Shown here one piece after another: positions 63,706 through 64,000 of a stretch of DNA of 64,000 bases. Below the pieces are notes generated by a model. That model saw nothing but the letters and a program-made list of their open reading frames with translations. It did not search any database and was not told the DNA's origin. The translations under genes and the position numbers were made by a program. The DNA is taken from contig JAJDAD010000006.1 in the NCBI GenBank assembly GCA_029262055.1, positions 1-64,000 of the forward strand. The letters run 5' to 3'. Each line of letters starts with the position of its first letter. The first letter of the stretch is position 1. The stretch is from Candidatus Zhuqueibacterota bacterium. GTDB lineage: Bacteria > Zhuqueibacterota > Zhuqueibacteria > Oceanimicrobiales > Oceanimicrobiaceae.

Positions 63706-64000
63706 ATGTCTGTTCCGATTCTTGCATACCATCACATCCAGGCTGAATTTGGTGGGTGCCTGCCATATACCACGCTGACCCAGTTTCGTCGGCAGATAGC
63801 ATTCCTGCACGACCAGGGGTTTCGTTCTATCTCCATTGCCGACTACGTTAGTGGTGCAGAGCTGGGCCCCAAAAATGTCATTATAACTTTTGATGACGCC
63901 TACCGATCCGCCTACACGGACGCCTTGCCGGTACTGCACCAGTTTGGATTTGTCGCCTCGATTTTTGTAATCACCAAATATGTGGACGACTGGAATCGCT
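63706..64000 (+). CDS. Polysaccharide deacetylase family protein (5' part, cut by window edge)
   Basis: The first 98 codons of a NodB-homology carbohydrate esterase. It begins MSVPILAYHHIQAEFGG, continues TLTQFRRQIAFLHDQGFRSISIADYV and contains NVIITFDDAYRSAYTDALPVL, the motif 1 of the family with the metal-binding and catalytic Asp pair, then FVASIFVITKYVDDW. Members remove acetyl groups from peptidoglycan or exopolysaccharide sugars. There is no signal peptide at this start. GAGGG lies just before the ATG. The rest lies beyond the window. Confidence 0.88.
   Translation, partial: MSVPILAYHHIQAEFGGCLPYTTLTQFRRQIAFLHDQGFRSISIADYVSGAELGPKNVIITFDDAYRSAYTDALPVLHQFGFVASIFVITKYVDDWNR

Noticed and set aside
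1-64000. CRISPR array, tRNA or rRNA genes
   Set aside because: No regularly spaced direct repeats, no cloverleaf with a CCA-proximal T-loop and no rRNA-like sequence were seen on reading both strands; a tRNAscan or Infernal run would be the decisive test.

Overview
The window reads as ordinary chromosome from a Gram-negative bacterium of the FCB (Fibrobacterota-Chlorobiota-Bacteroidota) neighbourhood, probably a Calditrichota/KSB1-like lineage rather than Bacteroidota itself. The evidence is a TonB-dependent receptor, a PorV-like protein, two or three proteins with Por-secretion (T9SS) C-terminal sorting domains, and an HU protein of the long 'HU-related' type. Strong GGAGG ribosome binding sites and a classical TTGACA-17-TACTAT promoter argue against Bacteroidota proper. 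The lineage call is inference; no rRNA or tRNA gene was seen.

Layout. 1-2.2 kb is a mobile-element scar: an integron-type tyrosine recombinase with a duplicated N-terminal region, a possible divergent transposase start at the left edge, and a frameshifted REP-associated (RAYT) transposase. 2.7-10.5 kb, all on the minus strand, carries an HU-like protein, an MsbA-type ABC exporter, a DUF819 permease, a PQQ-type beta-propeller, a kinase relic next to a REP-like palindrome, and a GCPII-like M28 peptidase. 10.8-17.0 kb is a compact plus-strand signalling cluster (TPR histidine kinase, VWA protein, MoxR/chelatase-like AAA+ ATPase, GAF-HD-GYP phosphodiesterase), followed by dnaG.

19-48.3 kb is an alpha-glucan (starch/glycogen) utilisation locus: LacI-family regulator, SurA-like parvulin, TonB receptor, two large T9SS-type secreted proteins, a PorV homologue, an SGNH hydrolase, four secreted GH13 enzymes with different N-/C-terminal targeting signals, a sodium:solute symporter and a cytoplasmic GH57 4-alpha-glucanotransferase. 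No SusD homologue is present; a multi-module beta-sandwich protein may do the surface glycan binding instead. Strong hairpins at 31543 and 48315 divide the locus into transcription units.

48.4-51.9 kb holds a DPP-IV-type peptidase, a small membrane protein and a YfgM-like TPR protein. 52-64 kb is the conserved translation/RNA cluster rimP-nusA-infB-ylxP-rbfA-truB-ribF-rpsO-pnp, then an M16 peptidase, alanine dehydrogenase and a polysaccharide deacetylase cut by the right edge. No CRISPR array was found.
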